In this document: piece after piece, positions 34,338-42,605 of the stretch | Position numbering within the stretch: the first letter of the stretch is position 1 | How the letters are laid out: each line of letters begins with the position of its first letter | Source of the DNA: Pseudanabaena sp. | GTDB lineage: Bacteria > Cyanobacteriota > Cyanobacteriia > Pseudanabaenales > Pseudanabaenaceae | Assembly: GCA_003249035.1 (NCBI GenBank) | Contig: QBMK01000002.1 | Span: forward strand, 386,617-450,616 | Length of the DNA: 64,000 nt | Direction of reading: 5' to 3' | The notes under the pieces: model-generated | Told to the model about the DNA's origin: nothing | The model's input: the letters and a program-made list of their open reading frames with translations, nothing else | Databases searched by the model: none | Program-made: the position numbers and the translations under genes

Positions 34338-34735
34338 CCCTCTAGACTCCGAGAACGGACAATGAACCTAATTTTACACCACTTTACAAAGCTCGGAAGC
34401 TGCCTATACCAATGACAGCGATTGGTATTGCTGATAGTGCAGTTAAGTTATTCGAATGATTCAATAGCGGTTAAGTGGTTACAACTTTTAATCTCAGCAA
34501 TCAAGCCTTGACTTTTCACCACTGATAGCTAAATTCTTTGCTGCCTCTTCTATTTTACGCCTCTGGGTCGGCAAATGTCTGTTTACTGCCCGAACCAGCT
34601 AACGGTTGCATTGAGCGGCTGTCAGTGTACTTTGTAATTCACCATATTCTAGCTTCAGTCCGCTCCAATGCCATGGTTAGGCTTCCTTGCCAAGTATTCT
34701 ATTTCTCTAAGGCTAGTTTTTCTAGATAGTGACAA
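34338..34735. other. Intergenic stretch holding an attC-like site
   Basis: Apart from the attC-like site at 34597-34682 and a small hairpin at 34406-34428 (ATACCAAT, loop of seven, ATTGGTAT), no gene is convincing. A frame ending at TAA 34600-34602, in the first bases of the site, reads AASSILRLWVGKCLFTARTS but has no good start. Confidence 0.4.
34597..34682 (+). other. attC-like recombination site (integron cassette type)
   Basis: Read on the plus strand: AGCTAAC at 34597-34603, then GCATTGAGCGG, a 40-base centre, CCGCTCCAATGC, and GTTAGGC at 34676-34682. The right end is a perfect GTTRRRY core. The inner arms pair over GCATTG/CAATGC and GAGCGG/CCGCTC with one unpaired base, like the extrahelical base typical of attC sites. 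The left end deviates at one position from RYYYAAC. The total of 86 bp is normal for attC. No integrase gene is in the window. Confidence 0.45.
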
Positions 34736-36667
34736 TTAGGTCGGATTCTCAATCATGTCTTCTATCATGAACTCACCCATACCAGCGTTGGTTTGGTTGC
34801 TCACACGAACTAATCTTCGTTTCTGACCAAGCATTTCAGAAATAACAACTGTTGCGCTGAATTGATTATGCTCGCAACGTTGTAGTTCTTTAACTGAAAA
34901 CACTTTCATCGCTGCACGCTGAACCGTGTTTAGATGTACCTGTAACTGATCGAGCTGCCAATCTGGCTTGTTCGTGACTGCAACCTGAAGTTCATGAATG
35001 TATCGACTCAAGTAGTCTCTAAGAACTTTATCAACATCCACTTTGATTTTAGATGGAAGCTGGCATATCGCATCGAATAATTCACCATATCTGGTAGCAA
35101 GCTCCGTATCCGGTTTTCCTGTAGAGATTTCTGCTATCTCGTCAATAACTGCTTGTCTTTTGAGATCATCCTTAAGTTCATAAGGATCACCAGCATATTT
35201 TGGCAAATATCTTTCAAGTGTACCGCCTGACAACAAATGGATATTGTTCTGCCTCAGAGCCATAGTTATCTGTCTGAGTCGTCCTTCAATTTCCTCAACA
35301 GTAGCTATTTGCCTAGGTCGTTCTTCAATTTCTGAAGCAGGAGTAGTTTTCAAAATGTTAGCTACTTCATCTCGATATAGACTAATAGCAGTTAGAACTG
35401 CTATGCGCGCCTTACTCAAGGTCTTCTTATCCCAGTTTTTTCTTGCTCCCAAGCCAGAAAGGAATTCATGCAAGCGTGAAAGTACTCCCTGCAATGGATT
35501 ATGCAATAAACGATCAATGATCTCAGTTAACTTGCTATCTAGCTCTCCACAATACTTGGCAAAATCATTCCCTACACCAGCATTGACCAAAAAGTTCTGT
35601 ACAGTTCCGTCATCTTTGACGCAGGCTCTTAGGTTGCCAGAAAAGAGGCTATCGAGATCATAGAGAAAATGTGCTTTCTTTCCAAACGATAGACAAAGTT
35701 CAACATAGCGATTTACTTCTTCACACCCACCTGCATCAATAATGCAGCTTCCAGCACCCGCTATTGAAACACCTCTTGCTTCTTGGATAGTGCCCACAAT
35801 CTGTGCATCCAGTATTCCTTCAACAAATATCGGATTGTCGGAGAAAAATAGTTGCTTATGGTGGACATTTAATCGAGGGACAAGTGTTGACAGTCTTGCC
35901 GATGCTTTTTCATCAATGTCCAATATATGCTTTGGCAATGAATGATCTGTAGCAAAAGAAATGACAGACTTGACATCTTCTATTGATCGAAAGTCTAGAA
36001 TAAATGGTGAATGAGTAATTAGAAACACTACTTTTTTACTTGGTTTTGTAGTGGGATCGCCCGCAACTTTTCGTACCTCTTGAATGAAAAATGCTTGATA
36101 CTGTGGGTGAAGATTCAGCTCAGGTTCATCAATGATGAGATACGGATATTCGTCATTGTAAAGATGAGTCAATAATACAAGTAGTTCTTTGATCCCATGG
36201 CACTCGTCTCTGTCAAGTCGGTATGATTCACCAGTATCCCCAAGAATAGCTCTAGCCAAAAGGTTCCCAGAATCCCATTCAAGGTATATTTTTCGATTAA
36301 AAAGATGACTAAGCGTTGCTTCAACTTGGATACGAAGATCCATTCGTTCTTCTAGTAAAATGATAGTATCAATTCCTAAACCTTGTTGCCCTGCAGATTT
36401 GAGTTGAGGAAAGTGGCTTTTCGCAAGACCACCTGCAAAATTGTCTCCAAAGAATTGCTTAAGTGCATTATTCTGCTCCATACCGCTAAGTCGATCAGTT
36501 CCAAGCAACCGAGCATTTCCCAAATGATCCTTTAGTGTTTGCCCAAACTTCGATTTTCCACTGCCATTTGGCCCAACAAGAAAATTAACGTAGCCAATTT
36601 TCGATACCGCAAATGTTATGTCTTTCCATGGAAGCGGAAGTGAAAATGACAAGTTCTTCTCTATCAT
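34736..36667 (-). CDS. OLD-family AAA ATPase with TOPRIM domain (defence-type nuclease)
   Basis: The 643-residue protein has Walker A GPNGSGKS (residues 32-39), then a coiled region, ABC-type Walker B 'YPYLIIDEPELNLHPQY' near residue 190 and the switch His in FLITHSPF. From about 275 a TOPRIM-like domain follows: PIFVEGILDAQIVG supplies the first Glu, and HFLYDLDSLFSG the DxD. The final 250 residues are helical. This domain order is that of OLD-family nucleases, including GajA of Gabija. No UvrD-type partner (GajB) is adjacent, so it may be a single-gene system. It has no HIP1 site. The promoter holds three spaced dyads. Confidence 0.85.
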   Translation of the reverse strand: MIEKNLSFSLPLPWKDITFAVSKIGYVNFLVGPNGSGKSKFGQTLKDHLGNARLLGTDRLSGMEQNNALKQFFGDNFAGGLAKSHFPQLKSAGQQGLGIDTIILLEERMDLRIQVEATLSHLFNRKIYLEWDSGNLLARAILGDTGESYRLDRDECHGIKELLVLLTHLYNDEYPYLIIDEPELNLHPQYQAFFIQEVRKVAGDPTTKPSKKVVFLITHSPFILDFRSIEDVKSVISFATDHSLPKHILDIDEKASARLSTLVPRLNVHHKQLFFSDNPIFVEGILDAQIVGTIQEARGVSIAGAGSCIIDAGGCEEVNRYVELCLSFGKKAHFLYDLDSLFSGNLRACVKDDGTVQNFLVNAGVGNDFAKYCGELDSKLTEIIDRLLHNPLQGVLSRLHEFLSGLGARKNWDKKTLSKARIAVLTAISLYRDEVANILKTTPASEIEERPRQIATVEEIEGRLRQITMALRQNNIHLLSGGTLERYLPKYAGDPYELKDDLKRQAVIDEIAEISTGKPDTELATRYGELFDAICQLPSKIKVDVDKVLRDYLSRYIHELQVAVTNKPDWQLDQLQVHLNTVQRAAMKVFSVKELQRCEHNQFSATVVISEMLGQKRRLVRVSNQTNAGMGEFMIEDMIENPT

Positions 36668-36730
36668 GTGTGTAAATCAGATTCTTTATGAACTTCAGTG
36701 GAAAAGAACTGCCTAACTAGTAATTATACT

Positions 36731-36838
36731 GAAAATTTCTGCATAACTACCTTGATTATTATGGTTATACAGAAACTTTCTGGATAATACGCCAAATAGG
36801 TGTGTTACACAGAAAGTTTCTGTATAACACACCTATTT
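36731..36838. promoter_or_regulatory. Three spaced dyads upstream of the OLD nuclease gene
   Basis: GAAAATTTCTGCATAAC at 36731, GAAACTTTCTGGATAAT at 36772 and GAAAGTTTCTGTATAAC at 36812 are spaced 41 and 40 bases. Each contains a GAAANTTTC dyad followed by TGNATAA. The third is also the centre of a 22-bp inverted repeat (36794-36815 with 36817-36838, one mismatch) carrying AAATAGGTGTGTTA at its edge. They lie 64-171 bases before the OLD start, so they could be operators for a repressor. Confidence 0.5.
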
Positions 36839-37014
36839 AGGGTGTTATAAGGAAAAAAGTGGTAATTTTGGTTTCGATCGCTTAATAATTATTTGTCTTT
36901 GCGATCGCTATTATTGTGAGTCTTGATTTTTGGGGCGATCGTCAGGCGGCATGTTTGGAGTCTGAATAAGGCGATCGCAATTCGTCTTTTGTGCGGAGCT
37001 TAGAGAATGCAAAT
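36839..37014. repeat. 33-bp repeat copy and short intergenic DNA
   Basis: Copy at 36901-36941 (GCGATCGCTATTATTGTGAG, then GGGGCGATCG), with its usual linker before it from 36874. This is the seventh copy in the window. No gene is present. Confidence 0.7.
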
Positions 37015-37908
37015 CTACAGATGCAGACTAACTTCTTGTGAATTAATTAGCAACTGCAAAGACTCTCCATAGCCAAGATCGGCAATAGGCAAAGCAATCA
37101 CCTCTAGCACCGATGGATTTTGGAAATGGCGCAGCTTAGTTTCAGGATGAGGATAATACACCCAACCATCATAGCGATCGCCCTTATAAAGAACTTGGCA
37201 GGAAACAAAGGAAAAATCTTCAGGTGGATGCTCAATTGTCCAATCTACTTGTCGAAAAGTGAACTGGGGCTTCTGGATCGTGTAAGTATAAGGGGAGATA
37301 TCAATATTTAAAGTTCCTCGAAAATAGGTCGATAGGTCTAGCCCTAGATTTTGGAAGAAGGGAATTTGCATCGAGATAGAACCTTCAGCATAAGGACTAT
37401 CCTCAGAAAGCCCCGATGCAACCCGATGCCCTTGAATCAACTTGCCATCTACAACGCATAAACTCAGAGCATCCCTCACAACTTGCCTTGTGCGATCGCT
37501 TATCCCCTCAGAAACTGACTCCCGATTACCCGCCACATTTAGCACCTTGACTTGATGTTCAACTAGCCAATCATGCAAAGTGAGCGCATCAGGATTGATG
37601 AGATAAGGCTTTTCATGTTTGATGCAAGATTCTATCGTTAGCTTTGTGCCATCGCTATGAAGGCGATCGGCAAAAACAACCGTTGCATCAGCAGCTTGGA
37701 CATTAAGGACAGTGCGAACCTCATAATCAGTGCGATCGGCTTCCTGCAAGCCAAACTTGGCAAGCTCCAAATTTTCACCCAACTCAGTACGGTAGCCCTT
37801 AGGGGCAAGCCCACCCGTAGCAATACCCAAGTCCGCCGCCGCCAGCAAACCTCCCCAATCTGCACCAGTTTGTCCACCTGAAATAATTAAATTTACTGGC
37901 TTGTTCAT
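37015..37908 (-). CDS. cpYpsA-type SLOG protein fused to a riboflavin-kinase-like domain
   Basis: I start at ATG 37908 (NKPVNLIISGGQTGADWGGL), 297 residues. The first half is a SLOG Rossmann domain of the circularly permuted YpsA type: ISGGQTGAD, PKGYRTELGE, DATVVFADRL, VLNVAGNRES. The second half, after about residue 155, carries GSISMQIPFFQNLG, YFRGTLNIDIS, CQVLYKGDRYDGWVYYPHPE and LEVIALPIADLGYGESLQLL, which resemble the archaeal CTP-dependent riboflavin kinase fold (GTLN motif, PE-x-T-x-H, EVIA). SLOG domains bind nucleotide-derived ligands. The fusion may sense or process a flavin or nucleotide. It stands alone, downstream of the OLD island. Confidence 0.7.
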   Translation of the reverse strand: MNKPVNLIISGGQTGADWGGLLAAADLGIATGGLAPKGYRTELGENLELAKFGLQEADRTDYEVRTVLNVQAADATVVFADRLHSDGTKLTIESCIKHEKPYLINPDALTLHDWLVEHQVKVLNVAGNRESVSEGISDRTRQVVRDALSLCVVDGKLIQGHRVASGLSEDSPYAEGSISMQIPFFQNLGLDLSTYFRGTLNIDISPYTYTIQKPQFTFRQVDWTIEHPPEDFSFVSCQVLYKGDRYDGWVYYPHPETKLRHFQNPSVLEVIALPIADLGYGESLQLLINSQEVSLHL

Positions 37909-38028
37909 GAATAGATATTGTGTGATGGACAATCCTTAGGATGCCATATAAGAATTACTTAGGGCTTACGTAAATAAACCAAGAACTAAAAAAAATTTTG
38001 GCTAAAAGCTCAATTTCACTGTAGTGAA

Positions 38029-39060
38029 CTACCGATAAGCACCAATGTATTTTGGTATTAGTTTACAAAAAATGGCTATACCTATTGTTAAGCTGAGCCA
38101 TAGCAAAAAGCATAGGCGGGTGAGGGTGAGCGCCTGTGATATTTTGGGTAAGGAGATCGCCTCAATTGCATCTCCCAATAACGGCTTTTGTTTAACAACC
38201 CCACGATAGCGATTTTCGCCGCCTAGCTGTACTTGCAAAATTGCCGCATAAACACATTCACTCCATCCAGAATTGGGACTAGGGTCTTGCTTAGCATCGC
38301 GATCGCAAATATGCCACACATAAAAAGGCTTGCCTGAACATAAGGCTAAAGTGAGCACCGTTAAGCGGCAGGGCAACCAAGTCAGCACATCATCGGTTTT
38401 GGCACTAAACCAGCCCAGATCGGTATAAGGAGATTCGCGATAGCCCACCATTGAGTCGAGTGTACTAGCTGCTTTATAGGCGATCGCCAAAGCTAAGCCG
38501 CCATAATCAAACAAAGCCGAACCAATCAAGGCATAAAACAATGGCGAAGTAACCGCATCGATCGCATTTTCGGTCACAGTTTCCAAAACAGCTCGTAAAA
38601 TCTCTAATTCCGTTAAATCTTCCGTGTCGCGCCCCACATAGCGACTTAACTCTTGGCGAGCATTTTCAATATTGCCAGTTTGCAACACAGCTAACACTGA
38701 CTCGGCAGCATCACGGAGACTGCGCCCCGCAAAACAAGCGGCTAGTAAAATACTGAAAACAGCGATCGCCAAAATAAGATGAACTTTTGCGGCTGCGATC
38801 GCAATCAGCCAGCTTACTACGCCACTTCCCAAGATTAAGCTAATCCCTAAAACTATGCCTAACATTTTCATAATTAGTGGCGAAAAGCGAGGAATACGAT
38901 TACTAGAATCTGGAGCTTCGATCAGTACCAAATTAGTAAATTGCGAAATTATCCATCCCATCACCTGCACGGGATGCAGCCAGTTAACAGGATCACCAAT
39001 TAAGCGATCGAGACTTGCCGCAAAGATTAAAATCAGAAAGTTAGGAGATAGCTCTAGCAC
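38029..39060 (-). CDS. cobD: Adenosylcobinamide-phosphate synthase CobD/CbiB
   Basis: The 343-residue membrane protein begins LELSPNFLILIFAASLDRLI followed by GDPVNWLHPVQVMGW, the CobD signature (D-R-x-x-G-D-P, HPV). Five or more membrane helices, the internal 'GRDTEDLTELEILRAVLETV', ENAIDAVTSPLFYALIG and YREDPY-like YRESPYTDLGWFSAKTDD match CbiB. It attaches aminopropanol phosphate to the corrin ring of B12 or pseudocobalamin in the membrane. It is transcribed away from cobQ, with a 69-base gap that carries a perfect inverted repeat. Confidence 0.95.
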   Translation of the reverse strand: MLELSPNFLILIFAASLDRLIGDPVNWLHPVQVMGWIISQFTNLVLIEAPDSSNRIPRFSPLIMKMLGIVLGISLILGSGVVSWLIAIAAAKVHLILAIAVFSILLAACFAGRSLRDAAESVLAVLQTGNIENARQELSRYVGRDTEDLTELEILRAVLETVTENAIDAVTSPLFYALIGSALFDYGGLALAIAYKAASTLDSMVGYRESPYTDLGWFSAKTDDVLTWLPCRLTVLTLALCSGKPFYVWHICDRDAKQDPSPNSGWSECVYAAILQVQLGGENRYRGVVKQKPLLGDAIEAISLPKISQALTLTRLCFLLWLSLTIGIAIFCKLIPKYIGAYR

Positions 39061-39071
39061 AGAAATTCGAT

Positions 39072-39118
39072 GATAAGTTAGGATAGGTTGCTCGAAGTGC
39101 CGTCTATCCTAACTTATC
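39072..39118. promoter_or_regulatory. Perfect 15-bp inverted repeat between cobD and cobQ
   Basis: GATAAGTTAGGATAG at 39072-39086 and its exact inverse at 39104-39118 (17-base centre) fill most of the gap between the divergent cobD and cobQ starts. The symmetry suits an operator read from both sides or a hairpin in the two 5' leaders. Confidence 0.5.
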
Positions 39119-39129
39119 GTATTGACATC

Positions 39130-40611
39130 ATGAAAGCCATATCTGTTTTGGGAACTTCGTCTAATGCTGGTAAAAGCTGGATGGTTACTGCATTAGGGGC
39201 ATGGCTCAGACGCAATGGAGTAAAAGTTGCTCCATTTAAAGCCCAAAATATGTCGAATAATTCCTATGTGACCTTAGAAGGAGGAGAAATAGGAAGAGCG
39301 CAAGCAGTGCAAGCGATCGCCTGTGGGATGCGTCCAATCGTAGAGATGAATCCAATTCTCTTGAAGCCATCGGGCAATGGAACGTCGCAATTGGTGCTAT
39401 TGGGAGAAGCTCGTCAACATATCGCGGCAATTGATTATTATCAGCATATCGAAACACTCTGGGAGACTGTGCGTGACTCTCTCGAATATTGGCGCGATCG
39501 CTGTGATGTTTTGCTGCTAGAAGGTGCTGGCAGCCCTGTAGAACTTAATCTCATGCATCGCGATCTTGTGAATTTACGCCCGATTGTTCATTTGCAAGGA
39601 CGTTGGATTCTGGTTGGAGATATTGAGAAGGGAGGTGTATTTGCTCAGATAATTGGCACGCATCAGCTTCTACCTGAAACTGCAAGAGATTTGGGATTAG
39701 GTTTTATTGTTAACAAATTTCGTGGTGATTTACGATTGTTTAATGATGCGGAGAAACACTTTCGCGATCACATGCCGCATCTTTCTTATTTAGGAGTTCT
39801 TCCCTATGCCTCAGATCTACAACCTGAGAGCGAAGACAGTCTATGTAGCGAAGCAGAAGCAAAAGGTCAGGGTGCAAAGATCGCGTGGATTAGATTTCCA
39901 TATTTGTCTAATTCTCAAGATAGTCAGCCTTGGCAATTAGATTTAGGGATAGAGACCGTTTGGGCTAGATCTGTAGCTGATTTAGACAATGCAAAGATCG
40001 TTATTCTCCCTGGCAGCAAAAACACTCTCAACGATTTGCAATGGTTAAGAACTTCAGGATTAGCGGATGCAATTCTTGCGGCACATCATCGCGGCGTTCC
40101 AATTGTTGGTATCTGCGGTGGTTATCAGATGTTGGGAAAATATTTATGCGATCGTGAAGGTGTGGCTGGTTCATTAGGCGAAGTAGAAGGTTTGGGATTG
40201 TTACCAATTAGCACCGAGTTTATTCCTACAAAACAGGTGCGTCAGGTGCAAGCAATCTGGCAATCAGAGCAGTCTATAGATAAATGGATGGCATACGAGA
40301 TTCATATGGGCGTTACCAAATTAATTGAGTCAAGTGAATCTTCCATAATTCAACCTCTGCTGCAAGTGCAATGCGATCGCGAGTTTCGTGATGAAGGAAT
40401 GCAATGCGATCGGGTATGGGGAAGTTATTTGCACGGTCTATTTGAATCTGCTGCTGTGCGCCAAGCTTTAACTGGATTGGCAAATATTCCCGAACATCAG
40501 TCAGCCTCTACCACTTGGCAAGATCATCAACAAAAGCTATATAACGGCATGGCAGACTTACTGGAAGCACATCTAGACCTTACTGCAATTCATCGTTATC
40601 TCGATATCTAG
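39130..40611 (+). CDS. cobQ: Cobyric acid synthase CobQ
   Basis: I start at ATG 39130 (KAISVLGTSSNAGKSWMVTA); 14 upstream residues are leader. The 493-residue protein has an N-terminal dethiobiotin-synthetase-like ATPase with P-loop GTSSNAGKS and the 'PFKAQNMSNNSYVT' motif, and a C-terminal class I glutamine amidotransferase with nucleophile Cys in GICGGYQMLG and His in YLHGLFES. It amidates adenosylcobyrinic acid diamide at four positions in the B12 pathway. HIP1 sites mark it as native. Note that the next genes are not cobalamin genes. Confidence 0.95.
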   Translation: MKAISVLGTSSNAGKSWMVTALGAWLRRNGVKVAPFKAQNMSNNSYVTLEGGEIGRAQAVQAIACGMRPIVEMNPILLKPSGNGTSQLVLLGEARQHIAAIDYYQHIETLWETVRDSLEYWRDRCDVLLLEGAGSPVELNLMHRDLVNLRPIVHLQGRWILVGDIEKGGVFAQIIGTHQLLPETARDLGLGFIVNKFRGDLRLFNDAEKHFRDHMPHLSYLGVLPYASDLQPESEDSLCSEAEAKGQGAKIAWIRFPYLSNSQDSQPWQLDLGIETVWARSVADLDNAKIVILPGSKNTLNDLQWLRTSGLADAILAAHHRGVPIVGICGGYQMLGKYLCDREGVAGSLGEVEGLGLLPISTEFIPTKQVRQVQAIWQSEQSIDKWMAYEIHMGVTKLIESSESSIIQPLLQVQCDREFRDEGMQCDRVWGSYLHGLFESAAVRQALTGLANIPEHQSASTTWQDHQQKLYNGMADLLEAHLDLTAIHRYLDI

Positions 40612-40633
40612 CATGTATAGCTTAGTGGAAACA

Positions 40634-40741
40634 GAGAGTTGCGGCGCAAAAAACAGCAACTCTCCATTATTTTCCCGACTCATGAAGATCAAAAGATTTT
40701 TGGTAAAAGTGTTTCTTTGCGACACTTTTACCAAAAATCTT
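40634..40741. terminator. Two hairpins after cobQ
   Basis: Stem 1: GAGAGTTGC at 40634-40642 with 40656-40664, then a T-rich stretch. Stem 2: a 20-bp perfect stem with arms 40693-40712 and 40722-40741 (AAGATTTTTGGTAAAAGTGT). Stem 1 probably ends cobQ transcription; stem 2 belongs to the palindromes seen near other genes. Confidence 0.5.
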
Positions 40742-40828
40742 GGTTCCCATGTCAGCGCAAAGCGCTGTAAGTGTCTTGAAGCATGATATTTTAGCTTGAG
40801 ATGCTTAGATACCCAGTCCTTAAAAAAC

Positions 40829-42556
40829 ATGCTGCTTGAAGTCGAAAACTTGACTGTTCGTTATGGCGATGCAGAGCCTGCGGTAGATCGCGTTACTTTT
40901 CATTTGCAAGCAGGTGAAGCGCTAGGTTTAATCGGCGAAAGCGGCTGTGGCAAATCGACGATTGGGCGATCGCTAATTAAGCTATTACCCAAATACGCCA
41001 GCATTGAAGGGACAATCTGTGTCGATGGCGAAGCGATCGCCGAGAAAAAAGATGGCACATGGCGCGGTGAAAAAGTCGGATTAATATTTCAAGATCCGAT
41101 GACAAGGCTAGATCCATTGATGAGCATTGAGGCGCATGGTTTAGAAGTATTAGCGTCCCATTATCCTAAGCTAGCATCAGAATCCGCTAAACATCGGCTC
41201 AAGGATGCGCTTAAAGCAGTTCGTATCGATCCATCACGAGCTAAGCAGTATCCCCATGAATTTAGTGGTGGGATGCGCCAGAGAGTTGCGATCGCCCTTT
41301 CATTACTGCTGAATCCTGTTTTATTAATTGCTGATGAACCAACTACTAGTCTTGATGTCACCGTTGCCACAGATATTCTCAAGGAACTAACCGAACTTCG
41401 CAAAAGTCGTTCCATGGGCTTACTATTGGTCACCCACGATCTCGGTATGGTTGCCGAATATTGCGATCGCATAGCGGTCATGTATAACGGAGTAATTGTA
41501 GAGACCGGAACGGTTGAAGAAATTTTTCGTTCCCCGCAACATCCCTATACCCAAAGCTTATTAGCATCTGTTCTCCATTTCCATCCAGAAGAGCTATCTT
41601 CTCGCCAAGATATTCAAGATATTTCAGAAGTGCAAAATCAGGAGGCTCTAGAAGATACCCCAGAAAATGTTCTGGAAGAGAACCAAGATTCTGCAAAGAC
41701 TAATGCATTTGAAGCAGTCAAAGTCATCCAAAAATCAACGCCAAGAGTAATGCTCTATATTAACAATCTCCAAAAGCACTATGTCACTGGTGGTAATCTA
41801 CTGACGCGATTGGTCGATCCTTCGATTGGTTTAGTCAAGGCAGTTGATGGCGTTGACTTGGAAATAATCTCAGGAGAAACCTTTGGCATTATTGGGGAAA
41901 GTGGCTCTGGCAAAAGTACAACGGGGCGAGCGATTTTGCAATTGATTAAGCCCGATCGTGGTTTAGTACGGTTTAATAGCGTGGAACTAACTAGACTCAA
42001 AGGCGAACAACTGCGCCAAATGCGATCGCAGATGCAGATGGTTTTTCAAGATCCGCGTGCTTGCTTTAGTCCTTATATGAAAGTATTTAATAGCGTCGCC
42101 GATCCATTGCTGATTCATAAACTTGAACCCAATCTAGAATCGGCGCGCGAAAAAGTATATGCCATTCTCGAAAAAGTAGGACTGAACTCACAACTAGCCG
42201 AGCGCTATCCGTCAGACTTGTCAGGTGGGCAATTGCAACGAGTAGCGATCGCCCGTGCTTTAATTACTAATCCGAAATTGGTCATTTGCGATGAGCCCGT
42301 GAGTATGCTCGATGCTTCGATTCAGAGCCAAGTTTTACAGTTAATGCGCGATCTCAAACAAGAATTTAAGCTAACTTATATCTTTATTACCCACGATCTC
42401 GCTGTTGCTCAGTTTTTCTGCGATCGCATTGCCGTGATGCGTGGAGGTATAATTGTAGAACAGGGCAGTACCGCAGAAGTGTTGACCAATCCTCAACATG
42501 AATATACTAAGGCTTTGATTGCTTCGATTCCACGCATTCCTTACATCAATAGATAG
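40829..42556 (+). CDS. Dipeptide-type ABC transporter double ATP-binding protein (DppD-DppF fusion)
   Basis: Start at ATG 40829 (LLEVENLTVRYGDAEPAV); 575 residues. It has two complete ATPase domains: GESGCGKSTIG, FSGGMRQRVAIALSL and LLIADEPTTSLD in the first; GESGSGKSTTG, LSGGQLQRVAIARAL and LVICDEPVSMLD in the second. The linker (about 265-325) is acidic and of low complexity. Architecture matches GsiA/DppDF-type proteins that power peptide, glutathione or nickel import with DppB/DppC permeases. A DppB-like permease is at 31136, a likely partner though 8.7 kb away. The stop is 49 bases before the PLP decarboxylase start, so these two may share a transcript. Confidence 0.9.
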   Translation: MLLEVENLTVRYGDAEPAVDRVTFHLQAGEALGLIGESGCGKSTIGRSLIKLLPKYASIEGTICVDGEAIAEKKDGTWRGEKVGLIFQDPMTRLDPLMSIEAHGLEVLASHYPKLASESAKHRLKDALKAVRIDPSRAKQYPHEFSGGMRQRVAIALSLLLNPVLLIADEPTTSLDVTVATDILKELTELRKSRSMGLLLVTHDLGMVAEYCDRIAVMYNGVIVETGTVEEIFRSPQHPYTQSLLASVLHFHPEELSSRQDIQDISEVQNQEALEDTPENVLEENQDSAKTNAFEAVKVIQKSTPRVMLYINNLQKHYVTGGNLLTRLVDPSIGLVKAVDGVDLEIISGETFGIIGESGSGKSTTGRAILQLIKPDRGLVRFNSVELTRLKGEQLRQMRSQMQMVFQDPRACFSPYMKVFNSVADPLLIHKLEPNLESAREKVYAILEKVGLNSQLAERYPSDLSGGQLQRVAIARALITNPKLVICDEPVSMLDASIQSQVLQLMRDLKQEFKLTYIFITHDLAVAQFFCDRIAVMRGGIIVEQGSTAEVLTNPQHEYTKALIASIPRIPYINR

Positions 42557-42605
42557 AACTAAATCCTTAAAGGATTTGGACAGTAACCATTTAAATACTG
42601 CTACA

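Noticed and set aside
34538..34729. 63-residue frame containing VCLLPEPANGCIERL
   Set aside because: Most of the frame lies on the attC-like site; such frames arise when hairpin arms are read as codons. No start or family supports it.
36731..36838. Three spaced dyads as a CRISPR array
   Set aside because: Only three short copies with 40-bp spacing, the spacers are not unique protospacer-like units, and no cas gene is near.
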